From assembly GCA_016195245.1 (NCBI GenBank), contig JACQAC010000108.1:1-34925 (forward strand): a stretch of DNA of 34,925 bases, written 5' to 3'. The stretch is from Pseudomonadota bacterium. Its GTDB lineage: Bacteria; Pseudomonadota; Alphaproteobacteria; Caulobacterales; Aquidulcibacteraceae. The notes beneath the pieces are model-generated. The model did no database searches, was not told where the DNA came from, and saw only the letters and a list, made by a program, of their open reading frames with translations. This document shows positions 25,127 through 33,606 of this stretch, one piece after another (position 1 is the stretch's first letter; every line of letters starts with the position of its first letter). A program made the position numbers and the translations under genes.

Positions 25127-25870
25127 ATGCGCGTCGATGTTCTTGCTCTGCAGCGCTTCTACGCATCGCCTTTGGGGGCGGTGGCCTTGCGCGCGGGCGC
25201 GCGGAGGCTGAGTGCAATTTGGCCCAAGGCGGATGGGTTGGACGTGCTGGGTCTCGGTTATCCCGTGCCCTACCTCGAGACCTACCGCACCGGTGCGCGG
25301 CGCGTGGTGACGATGATGCCGGCGGAACAAGGCGCCGAGCGCTGGCCCGCCGAAGGAGCGGCGCTGACGACGCTGGGCGAAGAAACGCGCTTGCCGTTCA
25401 TGGATGCGGTGTTCAATCGCGTATTGCTGGTTCATGGTCTGGAAGAGTCCGACGCGGCGCACTTGATGTTGCGCGAAGTCTGGCGCGTGATGGCGCCGGA
25501 GGGGCGTCTCGTGGTGATTGCAGCTAATCGTTGGAGTTGGTGGGCGCAGGCCGATGCAACACCCTTTGGACGGGGGCGCCCGTACTCGCGCGCGCAATTG
25601 GCGGACTTGCTGGTTGATGCAATGTTCCAGCCTGTCGCTTCCGCGCGCGCGCTTTACGCGCTGCCGATAGCTTGGACTCCGTTTATCCGCACGGCGGAAG
25701 CATTCGAGCGTGTAGGCGAGGTGATGTGGCCGGCGCAGGGCGGTCTTGTTCTCATGGAAGCCGTGAAGCGGCTGTACGCGACGACCGCACGTTCGGAAGG
25801 GCGGGTTCTGTTGGCGAAGGCCCCAAAAAAGGTGGAACAACCGGCGCCGCCGGAACCCTCCGGCCACTGA
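25127..25870 (+). CDS. Class I SAM-dependent methyltransferase
   Basis: The 247-residue protein has a Rossmann-like methyltransferase fold: a divergent motif I (DVLGLGYPVPYLE, residues about 36-48), an acidic-loop region, RLPFMDAVFNRVLLVHGLEE (motif IV-like, about 87-106), and VWRVMAPEGRLVVIAANRW (post-motif). The usual GxGxG is reduced to GLGYP, so SAM binding may be altered, though related proteins beside gloB show similar change as far as I recall. It lacks a signal peptide. Substrate is unknown. The gene is divergent from gloB with a 24-base gap, so their promoters must overlap the coding starts or lie within the genes. Confidence 0.8.
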   Translation: MRVDVLALQRFYASPLGAVALRAGARRLSAIWPKADGLDVLGLGYPVPYLETYRTGARRVVTMMPAEQGAERWPAEGAALTTLGEETRLPFMDAVFNRVLLVHGLEESDAAHLMLREVWRVMAPEGRLVVIAANRWSWWAQADATPFGRGRPYSRAQLADLLVDAMFQPVASARALYALPIAWTPFIRTAEAFERVGEVMWPAQGGLVLMEAVKRLYATTARSEGRVLLAKAPKKVEQPAPPEPSGH

Positions 25871-25962
25871 TCGGATAGCGCCGCCCGTTCGTCGCAGCTA
25901 CGATGTCAACACCGGCTGTTGGGCTAGGTTCCCGGCTCGGACAAATTGAGGAAATATTGCTC

Positions 25963-27840
25963 ATGGATACGACGCGGCGCGCGGTGCTCACTGCAACGGC
26001 AGCGGGCTTGGCCATTCTGGCTTCAGGCTGCAACCAAACCGGAGGCGCGGCGGGTGGCGATGCGCAGCTCAACGCCCTGCTGGACCGCATCTCAACGCAA
26101 TTCCTGCATGAAGCGCCGGAGTCTGCGACGAGTCTCGCCGTGACCGAACAGAAAGCCGGCGGTCGCTTCAAGGATCGATTGTCGGACGCTTCGAAGGAGG
26201 GATCGCATCGCCGCTTGCAGCTGTCGCAACAGGCGGTTGCCGATCTTCAGCACCTCGGCCGCGACTCGCTCTCGAACGCAGGCAAGGTCAGCTACGACGT
26301 TGTGATCACTGCGCTGCAGCAGGGCAATGCCGCATCCGCCTTTGACTACGGCGGCGGCGCCACGGCGCCCTATGTTCTGAGTCAGCTCACCGGCTCCTAT
26401 GCAAACCTTCCCGACTTTCTCGCGAGCCAGCATACGGTGGCCAGTCGCGATGACGCCGACGCCTATCTGGCGCGGCTTTCGGGCTACGCTCACGTGCTCG
26501 ATCAGGAAATCGCGGTTCTTAACGCTGACGCGGCGGCTGGCGTCATTCCACCCAATTTTTCGATCGAGCGCCCACCCGAGCAGGGTGAGCACGGCAACAA
26601 GGGGGCGATTCCGCAATTGCGCGGGTTCATCGCCGGCCCAGCGGCGCAGAACGTATTGGTGGCGTCGTTTGTACAAAAGCTCGGTAGCGTCGACTCCATT
26701 TCCGCCGCTGACAAGAACACGTTGGCGCAGCATGCGCAGACCATCGTGCATGATGAGATATATCCTGCCTATCAGCGTCAGATCGATGCGCTCAACGCGC
26801 TCAAGCCGCGCGCCACTCACGACGCCGGCATCTGGAAGCTGCCGCATGGCGAGGAAATGTATGCGGCAGCACTCGCGGAACAGACGACGACGTCCATGTC
26901 TCCCGATGAAATCCATCGGATGGGCCTTGAGCTTTGCCAGTCGTTGACCGCCGAGATGGACACGATCTTCAAGGCGCAAGGCATGAGCCGCGGCACGGTG
27001 TCGGAGCGGATCCAGCAGCTGTTTAGTCGTCCCGACCAGATGTTTCCGAACACCGATGCGGGTCGCGATCAGATTCTCGCGTACTGCAATCAACTCGTCG
27101 CCCAGGTCATGGCGGTGATGCCGCAATATTTTGGTGCGCAGGCGCATGCGGCGCTGCAAATCAAGCGCGTGCCTGCTTACACGCAAGACGGTGCGCCGGG
27201 CGGCTACTATCAGAACGCCGCACTCGATGGATCGCGGCCGGGCGCCTATTACATCAATTTGCGCGACACGTCGGAATTGCCGAAATTCACGCTGCCAACG
27301 CTCACGCACCATGAAGGCGTCCCCGGCCACCATTGGCAAATTTCCATCGCGCAAGAACAGCGCGCTTTGCCGTTCATTCGCAGCGCGCTGTTGGGGTTCA
27401 ATGCTTACGCCGAGGGTTGGGCGCTCTACGCCGAGCAGCTCTCCGACGAAATCGGACTCTATGCCAATGACCCTTGGGGCAGGATTGGCTACCTCAAGGA
27501 CGCCGCGATGCGCGCTTCGCGTCTTGTCGTGGACTCTGGCATCCACGCAAAGCGCTGGACGCGTGAACAAGCCATCACGCAGATGCAAGGCGTCACCGGA
27601 GACAAGCGGTCGGCGGTGGTGACAGAAATCGAACGCTACTGCGTATGGCCGGGCCAAGCCTGTGGCTACATGGTTGGCCGACAAGCCATCAATCGCATGC
27701 GTGACTCGGCGCGTTCCACGCTCGGCCAGCGCTTTGACATCAAGGGCTTCCACGACGCCGTTCTGGTGAACGGTTCGACGCCGCTCTCGGTCACGGAAAG
27801 CTTGGTGAATGAATGGGTGGCGTCACGCCAGCACGGCTAG
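25963..27840 (+). CDS. DUF885 family lipoprotein, putative metallopeptidase-like
   Basis: A 625-residue exported protein of the DUF885 family. The signal peptide contains TRRAVL, Tat-like in look, and ends at LASGC, a lipobox, so it is probably a lipoprotein. The family's conserved His/Glu motif is clear at residues 449-457 (HHEGVPGHH), resembling a gluzincin-type zinc site. Further conserved blocks are FNAYAEGWALYAEQL, with a likely third Glu ligand, and RYCVWPGQACGYMVG near the end. Peptidase activity is plausible from the motif but not established for the family to my knowledge. ATG at 25963 is supported by TTGAGGAAA upstream. A 26-bp palindrome follows the gene. Confidence 0.88.
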   Translation: MDTTRRAVLTATAAGLAILASGCNQTGGAAGGDAQLNALLDRISTQFLHEAPESATSLAVTEQKAGGRFKDRLSDASKEGSHRRLQLSQQAVADLQHLGRDSLSNAGKVSYDVVITALQQGNAASAFDYGGGATAPYVLSQLTGSYANLPDFLASQHTVASRDDADAYLARLSGYAHVLDQEIAVLNADAAAGVIPPNFSIERPPEQGEHGNKGAIPQLRGFIAGPAAQNVLVASFVQKLGSVDSISAADKNTLAQHAQTIVHDEIYPAYQRQIDALNALKPRATHDAGIWKLPHGEEMYAAALAEQTTTSMSPDEIHRMGLELCQSLTAEMDTIFKAQGMSRGTVSERIQQLFSRPDQMFPNTDAGRDQILAYCNQLVAQVMAVMPQYFGAQAHAALQIKRVPAYTQDGAPGGYYQNAALDGSRPGAYYINLRDTSELPKFTLPTLTHHEGVPGHHWQISIAQEQRALPFIRSALLGFNAYAEGWALYAEQLSDEIGLYANDPWGRIGYLKDAAMRASRLVVDSGIHAKRWTREQAITQMQGVTGDKRSAVVTEIERYCVWPGQACGYMVGRQAINRMRDSARSTLGQRFDIKGFHDAVLVNGSTPLSVTESLVNEWVASRQHG

Positions 27841-27847
27841 GCGTCAG

Positions 27848-27873
27848 GAGCGTGCGGCCTAGGCCGCACGCTC
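27848..27873. terminator. 26-bp perfect palindrome between convergent genes
   Basis: GAGCGTGCGGCCT followed directly by its reverse complement. It covers the stop codon of the minus-strand DUF2235 gene and sits 8 bases after the DUF885 stop, so it probably acts as a shared terminator. No T tract. Confidence 0.5.
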
Positions 27874-28965
27874 GCCACGGACAGCGTTTTCGATTTCGCC
27901 CGCGAATTTGTGAAGGATGGCCGGCCGATACTTCGCGTTGGCCGTCCAGCGCAAGCGCGCAGTCTCGTGGATGTCGTCGAAGCAGTGCAAACCTTTGCGC
28001 CAACGCGAGCCCATGAGCGCTGTTACCGAAAAGCCGGGGATGGCTTCGAGCTGGCTTTCGATCGGATCGATGTCGGCGAGACATCCCGAGATTACGCCGC
28101 CTGGCTCGCGCAACAGGGTCAGCCCCGCGTGCTCGGCGCCTTCGAGCACCCATAGCAGCGCGCAATTCGACAAGCCCTGCGCGTTGCCGCCGCCGCCGAC
28201 GCCGCCGTGATCGCCGGGAAACCATTGCTGCATCGCGCGCGTTGGGGCGCCCGGGGCGTTCAACTTGTGCAGGTTGGTCCAGAGCGTCGGCGCGAAGGCG
28301 GCGCGCTTTTCGTCAATCGCTACCGCATGACGCGCGAACTCGACGGCGCGTGACAGCGTGGTGTCGTGGAATTGGTACTGCTTGTTGAGGCCCATGGCGA
28401 ACGGCAGCACGCGCGGAATGCCGAGCGATCCTACGGTGTCCCAAACGCCCAGATAGCGGATGCGCAGTTCCGCGGTCGGCGCGCCAAATTGCACTGGGCT
28501 CTTGTCGATGCGCGGCCAGGCGATGGCATGTGCATAGCGAAAGTGCGCGGCCTCCGTGCTATCGGATTCGATTCGGCGGTTGCGATAGAGCTGCAACGCC
28601 GCGCCAGCCTGATTGACTTGCTCGCGCCGCAAGATGCCGCATTTGCGCAGGAGTCCGGCGAGGCTGCGCACGGTGTAGGCGCCGCGCGAGAAGCCAAACA
28701 GATAGATGTGGTCGCCGGGCTCGTAGTTGAAGTTGAGGAAGAGGTAGGCGTCGAGCAGATGCTGATCGAGATCGGCGCCGGTCATGCCGTCCCACATGCT
28801 CAAACCACCCAACGATGCGCCAACGCCGGCTGAGTAATAGACAATCTGTGGCTGGCCTTGGGTATCGCGCGGCGCAATCGAGCGCGCCGTCAGCGCGACA
28901 TTGGTGAGCGCGCCGCGATAGATGCGCTCCCAAGTGCCGTCGCAACAAATGATCAGCCGCTTCAT
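27859..28965 (-). CDS. DUF2235 family putative hydrolase (T6SS phospholipase-like domain)
   Basis: A 368-residue protein of the DUF2235 alpha/beta-hydrolase family, whose members include phospholipase effectors of type VI secretion but also many housekeeping copies. It opens with MKRLIICCDGTWER, continues with YYSAGVGA, and has the nucleophile elbow GFSRGAYTVRSLAG (GxSxG). YLGVWDTVGSLG and WFPGDHGGVGGG, likely carrying Asp and His, follow. No T6SS genes are nearby. The ATG at 28965 overlaps the metW stop by four bases (ATGA), so it is translated with metX and metW. The frame is open to 29325, but that extension overlaps metW antisense to sense and is Arg-rich nonsense. Substrate unknown. Confidence 0.88.
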   Translation of the reverse strand: MKRLIICCDGTWERIYRGALTNVALTARSIAPRDTQGQPQIVYYSAGVGASLGGLSMWDGMTGADLDQHLLDAYLFLNFNYEPGDHIYLFGFSRGAYTVRSLAGLLRKCGILRREQVNQAGAALQLYRNRRIESDSTEAAHFRYAHAIAWPRIDKSPVQFGAPTAELRIRYLGVWDTVGSLGIPRVLPFAMGLNKQYQFHDTTLSRAVEFARHAVAIDEKRAAFAPTLWTNLHKLNAPGAPTRAMQQWFPGDHGGVGGGGNAQGLSNCALLWVLEGAEHAGLTLLREPGGVISGCLADIDPIESQLEAIPGFSVTALMGSRWRKGLHCFDDIHETARLRWTANAKYRPAILHKFAGEIENAVRGERAA

Positions 28966-29606
28966 GGCGCGAGCAGAAACACAGCCTCTTCCGCAAACCA
29001 GTTTGGGCGCCAGAGTTTTTGTGCAAACGGCGCGCCGGGGCGGCCGCCGCTCAGCGGCACGGCGCTTTCGATGGTGAAGCGCATGTCGCGCGCCAGCTCC
29101 GCGAAGTCGCGGATCGAGCAGGGGCGCAGGATATCGCTGTCGGCCCAGCCGGGTGTTTGCATTTGGGGCGCGGGGATGCGGCCGTGCTGCAAGAACGCCA
29201 TGCGACCGCGCCAGTGCGCGAAATTGGCGATCGAGACGATAACGTGGTCGCCTATGCGGCCAGCTTGGCGCAGCACTTCGCGCGGATGTTCGAGAGCCTG
29301 AAACGTGCGCGAGAGCACAACGCAACCGAACGATCCAGACGGAAACGCCGCGAGATCGCGCTCCGCTTCGCCTTGCACCACAGCCAAACCGCGGCCCACG
29401 CAGGTGCGCACGCGCGTTTTGTCCCGTTCAATGCCGCGCGCGCGCGCTTCGCATTGCCGCGCCAGTAGGCGCATCAAGGCGCCGTCGCCGCAACCGACGT
29501 CCAACACTGTCGATCCCCGTTCGATGAAGCGGGCAATCACTTCGTGATCCGAGCGAGGACGCGCCGGTTCGTCCGGCGCAACATGCACAAGTTCGAGATG
29601 GGCCAT
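28962..29606 (-). CDS. metW: Methionine biosynthesis protein MetW
   Basis: MetW is a small methyltransferase-fold protein that partners with MetX in homoserine acylation in many proteobacteria; it is reported to assist MetX activity in some species. This copy has 214 residues, with motif I at VLDVGCGDGALMRLLA (about 34-49), IERDKTRVRTCVGRGLAVVQ, and the family segments FGCVVLSRTFQALEHPREVL and ANFAHWRGRM (about 125-134). It also has RPNWFAEEAVFLL at the end. Its start overlaps the metX stop by one base (TGATG) and its stop overlaps the DUF2235 start. A normal metW alongside an atypical metX is notable. Confidence 0.93.
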   Translation of the reverse strand: MAHLELVHVAPDEPARPRSDHEVIARFIERGSTVLDVGCGDGALMRLLARQCEARARGIERDKTRVRTCVGRGLAVVQGEAERDLAAFPSGSFGCVVLSRTFQALEHPREVLRQAGRIGDHVIVSIANFAHWRGRMAFLQHGRIPAPQMQTPGWADSDILRPCSIRDFAELARDMRFTIESAVPLSGGRPGAPFAQKLWRPNWFAEEAVFLLAP

Positions 29607-30757
29607 CAGGCTACTCCCACTTGCAGAGAGAGGCCGCGCGCAGCAGCGGCGGCGTCGATGAAGCCAGTGAGCGCCGCTTCAAACTGCGCGTCCTCTTCGA
29701 GATGTGCGTCATGGCCCTTGTCGCTTTCAATCTCAATGAAGGCGGCGTCGGCGCCAGCCGCCAGCAGAGCGCGTGCAAGGCGCCGGCCTTCTTCGGGCGG
29801 ATAACGCCAGTCAGTTGAGAACGAGAACAGGCAGTGGCGCGTTGCGGCATGGCTGAAGGCGTTGGAGAGATTGCCGCCGAAATCCGCGCCAAGATCGAAG
29901 GCGTCGGCAGCGCGCGTGAGGTAGAGGTAGGAGTTCGCGTCGAACCGATCGACGAAGGCGCTATTTGGGCGAGCCTCGTCAAGTTGTGCGGCAAGAGCAA
30001 ATCGCTCCGTGGCGGCGGCAGCGCTGAAGGCGTCGCGCAAGGCGAGCTCCGCGAGGTTTCCAATCTGCGAGGCGGCGCGTGCTACGCTTAGCCCCTTCAG
30101 GGGCCGCGTACCGAGCGTGTGATAACTGCCGCCACGCCAATCCGGATCCGCCATGATCGCTTGCCGGCTTAGTTCCGAGAGCGCCATCGCGACTGCGGTT
30201 TGCCGCGCGCCCGAGGCGACGGTCGCGCACGCGAAAACGCGCTTCGGATAAGCGCTCGCCCATTGCAGTGCTTGCATGCCGCCAAAGCCCGGCCCCACCA
30301 CCAAGAACAAACTCTCGATGTCGAGCGCCTCGATCAGCATCGCTTGCGCGCGCACCATGTCGGCGAGGTTAATGGAGGCGAAGCGCAGACCATACGGCGA
30401 ACCGTCAGACGCCAAGGATGCTGGACCGGTTGTACCCATTGAGCCGCCAAGCACGTTGGCGCACACGACATAGAGGCGGTTGGTGTCGATTGGCCGGCCC
30501 GGGCCAACGATGCGTGGCCACCAGGCGGGACGGCCGGTGATGGGGTTTGGCCCCGCCACGAACTGATCGCCTGTCAGCCCGTGGCAGACAAGCACGGCGT
30601 TCGAACGCTCGGCGTTGAGTGCGCCATAGCTCTCAAACGCAATCGTGAGCGGCGAAAGTATCTCGCCACTGGAGAGACGTAACGGCGCACTCGCGTCGAA
30701 CGTGAGGGTCCGCACGCCGCCTGCCGCCTGAATTTTTGCCGCTGCCCCGTGAATCAT
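29606..30757 (-). CDS. metX: MetX-like homoserine O-acyltransferase homologue lacking the catalytic serine
   Basis: The protein is 383 residues and clearly homologous to homoserine O-acetyltransferase: LVCHGLTGDQFVAG, WWPRIVGPGRPIDT, VVCANVLGGSMGTTGPAS, INLADMVRAQAMLIEAL, ADPDWRGGSY and FVDRFDANSYLYLTRA are all in order. The nucleophile elbow, usually VVGGSMGGMQ, reads VVGPGFGGMQ: Gly157 (codon at 30287-30289) replaces the Ser. The other triad members appear kept, Asp316 (FSTDWRYPP) and His349 (DKGHDAH). The usual FQVESYLxxQG segment before FVDRF is also degraded (FALAAQLDEARP). The ATG at 30757 starts the family N-terminus; upstream in-frame codons to 31021 overlap the divergent gene. Real MetX activity is doubtful. 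Alternatives are a regulatory paralogue or a changed mechanism. Confidence 0.85.
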   Translation of the reverse strand: MIHGAAAKIQAAGGVRTLTFDASAPLRLSSGEILSPLTIAFESYGALNAERSNAVLVCHGLTGDQFVAGPNPITGRPAWWPRIVGPGRPIDTNRLYVVCANVLGGSMGTTGPASLASDGSPYGLRFASINLADMVRAQAMLIEALDIESLFLVVGPGFGGMQALQWASAYPKRVFACATVASGARQTAVAMALSELSRQAIMADPDWRGGSYHTLGTRPLKGLSVARAASQIGNLAELALRDAFSAAAATERFALAAQLDEARPNSAFVDRFDANSYLYLTRAADAFDLGADFGGNLSNAFSHAATRHCLFSFSTDWRYPPEEGRRLARALLAAGADAAFIEIESDKGHDAHLEEDAQFEAALTGFIDAAAAARGLSLQVGVA

Positions 30758-30866
30758 GGCGACAATGGTAGCGTGCGTCGCGGCTGACGCATCCCCCGTG
30801 CAGCGCAGGGGTGTGAACGACTCGAGCCCGTTGGCGCGACGGCGAAAAGTCCGTAATGTTGTATCC

Positions 30867-31682
30867 ATGAATGACGGGAGCCAACCGGAACGCGACGCGA
30901 TCGAGGCTATTCGCCGCGAGATTGACGGTCTTGATGACGCGATGCTGTCGTTGGTGGCGGAACGGCTGAAGCTCGCCGACAAGCTAGCGCAGATGAAGAC
31001 CGCGCAAAGTGGGCTGCCCATTCGCTCCGGTCGCGAAATTATCCTACTGCGTCGCCTGATTGCCGCCGCGCCAGCGCCGCTGGAGCGCGAGGTTGTGGTC
31101 GAGCTCTGGCGCGCGCTGATCGCCGCGGCGCTGTGGCGTCAGCGCGTGATTGATGTGGTTATCGGCGGCGGGCGTAACGACCCAGCGCGGTTGTTCGATA
31201 TTGCGCGGCGACACTTCGGGGCCCGCGCGCGGATCAAGGACTTGGGTGAGCCACAGGCCGCGCTTCAGCGCGTGGCCGAGAGCCCGGACACAGTCGTTGC
31301 GGTGACGACATGGCCTGCGGCGCCGGGTGTTGGCGCTTGGTGGCCGGCGCTCTCCGAACAGCGCTTTCAAAAACTGCACATCATCGCCGGGCTGCCAGTC
31401 ATGGGTGTTGCGAGCGACCAACCAGAGGCGGCTGTGTTTGCCGCGGCCGACACCGAGGAAGCAGGTGGCGATGTTTCCATTCTGATGGCGTTCGATCCGC
31501 ATCACCGTTTGCAGCGCGCATTGAACGACGTGGGTCTCGCCGGCAAGGAGTTTGCACGCGCTGAGCCGCGCGTGTTGGTGCGAATCGAGGGCTTCGTCGC
31601 ACTGAACGATCCCCGCGCTGCCGCGATGACACGCTCTGGCCTTGATAGCGTTCGTGTGCTCGGTTCTTACGCGCGCGTCTGA
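30867..31682 (+). CDS. Chorismate mutase (AroQ type) with long C-terminal extension
   Basis: Chorismate mutase turns chorismate into prephenate for Phe and Tyr synthesis. The AroQ helical domain spans residues about 5-95: IEAIRREIDGLDDAMLSLVAER, where the Arg and Asp residues line the active site, KLADKLAQMK and REIILLRRLI follow. The remaining 175 residues form an alpha/beta region (VIDVVIGGGRNDPARLFDIA, HIIAGLPVMGV, VSILMAFDPHHRLQRALNDV) that looks like prephenate-dehydratase-type or ACT-like architecture without motifs I could match. A regulatory or second catalytic role is possible. ATG at 30867 is chosen; in-frame codons to 30756 precede it. The stop overlaps tyrA's ATG (TGATG). It is divergent from metX. 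Confidence 0.82.
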   Translation: MNDGSQPERDAIEAIRREIDGLDDAMLSLVAERLKLADKLAQMKTAQSGLPIRSGREIILLRRLIAAAPAPLEREVVVELWRALIAAALWRQRVIDVVIGGGRNDPARLFDIARRHFGARARIKDLGEPQAALQRVAESPDTVVAVTTWPAAPGVGAWWPALSEQRFQKLHIIAGLPVMGVASDQPEAAVFAAADTEEAGGDVSILMAFDPHHRLQRALNDVGLAGKEFARAEPRVLVRIEGFVALNDPRAAAMTRSGLDSVRVLGSYARV

Positions 31683-32605
31683 TGGCTGCTGTTTTCGACC
31701 GCATCGCAATTTTGGGCGCCGGCTTGGTTGGCGGCTCGATCGCGCGCGCGGCGCTTGAGAGCGGCGCGGCGGCTGCGGTGATGCTCTACGATACGGACGC
31801 AAGCGTGCGACGGCGCGCGCGAGAGCTGAACTTGGGTGAGGTTTCCGACGCTGTCGCGGACGCGGTGCGTGACGCGGATCTCGTTGTGCTTGCAGTACCT
31901 GTCGGCGCCATGGCCGCGGCGCTGCGGACTGCTGCGCCCGCGCTGAAGCGAGGCGCGATCGTTTCCGATGTGGGCTCCGTGAAGCAGGCGGTGGTCGAAG
32001 CGCTTGAGCCGCTGTTGCCGGCGCATGCATACCTCATTCCTGGACACCCCATCGCGGGCACGGAGCGCTCAGGCCCGGACGCCGGCTTCGCGACACTTTT
32101 TCATAATCGTTGGCATATCCTGACGCCCATTGCGGATGCACGGCCTGAATATGCTGCGGCGGTGACCAGGCTCGAAGAGTTCTGGCGCGCGCTGGGAGCC
32201 AATGTTGAGCGCATGGATGCCGCGCATCACGATGTCGTGCTTGCCGTCACCAGTCACCTGCCGCACTTGATCGCCTTTAACATCGTGGCGATGGCGGAGG
32301 ACTTGGAGAGCGTCACCGAGAGTGAAGTGGTGAAGTATTCTGCCTCGGGGTTTCGCGACTTCACGCGGATCGCTGCATCCGATCCCACGATGTGGCGCGA
32401 TGTGTTCTTGAACAATAAGGATGCGGTGCTCGAAGTGCTCGGGCGCTTCTCCGAAGACCTTGCCGCGCTTCAGCGCGCCATTCGTTGGAGTGAGGGCGAC
32501 GCTCTTTACGCGCTGTTTGAGCGGGCCCGGCGCATGCGGCGGGAGGTCATTGAAGCGGGCCAAGATACCGCCGCACCGAACTTTGGCCGCGATACGTCTC
32601 AGTAA
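31682..32605 (+). CDS. tyrA: Prephenate/arogenate (cyclohexadienyl) dehydrogenase
   Basis: TyrA oxidatively decarboxylates prephenate or arogenate for tyrosine synthesis. The 307-residue protein starts with the NAD-binding motif IAILGAGLVGGSIARA. It has VLAVPVGAM, the SDVGSVKQAVVEAL segment, the key GHPIAGTERSGPDA block with active-site residues, and AVTSHLPHLIAFNIV and SASGFRDFTRIAASDP. No ACT domain is present. It overlaps the chorismate mutase stop by one base, so the two consecutive steps are coupled. It ends convergently with the DUF2125 gene, overlapping by seven bases. Cofactor preference is not decided here. Confidence 0.94.
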   Translation: MAAVFDRIAILGAGLVGGSIARAALESGAAAAVMLYDTDASVRRRARELNLGEVSDAVADAVRDADLVVLAVPVGAMAAALRTAAPALKRGAIVSDVGSVKQAVVEALEPLLPAHAYLIPGHPIAGTERSGPDAGFATLFHNRWHILTPIADARPEYAAAVTRLEEFWRALGANVERMDAAHHDVVLAVTSHLPHLIAFNIVAMAEDLESVTESEVVKYSASGFRDFTRIAASDPTMWRDVFLNNKDAVLEVLGRFSEDLAALQRAIRWSEGDALYALFERARRMRREVIEAGQDTAAPNFGRDTSQ

Positions 32606-33606
32606 ACCGACGGGAGCGGCCGCACCGGGATGTTCTCGATCGTTAGAATGCCGTCGTGCGCTCCGACGTCGAGTGTGATTTGATGACCGCTGACGAGATA
32701 ACCGGCAGCTAACAATTGCAACGCCGAACGCGCATCGCTGCTGACCGTTGGGCCGTTGGCGATGGCGTTCAGCACCGGCGCCGGTTGCGCGACCGGGATC
32801 ACGAGGCGCCCTTCGAGTCGGCGCATTGGATCAAGCTCGCCCTCGCCGGTGGCGCTGGTCCGCAGCGGCCCCCACTGCAAATCCAAGGCTTCGAAGCGGA
32901 GTTTGCCGCCGACTTCGCGCCACGGCCCGAGCGGATCGCCTTGCGAGCCCTGAAGCAGCGCGCCGCCATGCTCGACGACGATCGCGCCGCGCAGCAGTGG
33001 AGCGCTCAGGCCGAATGTTTCCAGACTCCGAACGGGACGTGGCAGGGTGAGGTTGTCGGCTTTTACTGCGAGTTGATAGTCGCCAGCCCTGCGCGGATCA
33101 GGACGCGCGTTGGCGACAAATCTTGCAATGGCAAGTGTTCCTGGCTGTGCGGGATCATCGAGCACAAGGCCGTCGGCTTCTACGCCAGCGACGGCAAGCG
33201 CGCCCTCCTGCATGCGCACGCTGGCCACCAGCGATTGCGCAGTCACATTGGTGACCGCGCCGTCCGCGCGCGAGACCGCGATCGGCGCCTGTGCTTTCAG
33301 GATGATGTGCTGGGGATTCAACAGATCCACATTCAGGTCCGCGCGAGCGGTTTGCAGGCGCCATCCCGCACGCGCCGGCGTGTAGGAGATGTTTGGAATT
33401 TCCAGGCGCAGCAGAACCGGAAAACCATGCCGTACAATGATGCCGTGCGAGACATGAGCGCCGCTGGCATTTTGGTCGAACTGCCACGCTGTGAGCTGCC
33501 GCTCCACCTGCGAAGCGACGTAGTTCCAATAGCCAATCCATCCCAGCGCGAGCGCCACGAACAGCGCCCACGGGACGATCAGCCAAGCAACGCGTCCAAA
33601 TTTCAT
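32599..33606 (-). CDS. DUF2125 domain-containing membrane-anchored protein
   Basis: A 335-residue protein with one N-terminal membrane helix (VAWLIVPWALFVALALGW, about residues 6-23) and a large periplasmic beta-rich region typical of DUF2125. It includes GIIVRHGFPVLLRLEIPN, WRLQTARADLNVDLLNPQ, and ALDLQWGPLRTSATGEGEL (as a late block). DUF2125 proteins are conserved in alphaproteobacteria and are thought to belong to the envelope, with no known reaction. Its ATG overlaps the plsC stop (ATGA), so it is last in the operon of YdcF-like, plsC and DUF2125. Tail-to-tail overlap with tyrA is seven bases. Confidence 0.85.
   Translation of the reverse strand: MKFGRVAWLIVPWALFVALALGWIGYWNYVASQVERQLTAWQFDQNASGAHVSHGIIVRHGFPVLLRLEIPNISYTPARAGWRLQTARADLNVDLLNPQHIILKAQAPIAVSRADGAVTNVTAQSLVASVRMQEGALAVAGVEADGLVLDDPAQPGTLAIARFVANARPDPRRAGDYQLAVKADNLTLPRPVRSLETFGLSAPLLRGAIVVEHGGALLQGSQGDPLGPWREVGGKLRFEALDLQWGPLRTSATGEGELDPMRRLEGRLVIPVAQPAPVLNAIANGPTVSSDARSALQLLAAGYLVSGHQITLDVGAHDGILTIENIPVRPLPSVY

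Noticed and set aside
26092-27753. Open frame of 553 codons on the minus strand
   Set aside because: It lies fully antisense to the DUF885 gene, is rich in Arg and His, and shows no family motif. Long antisense frames are usual in GC-rich coding DNA.
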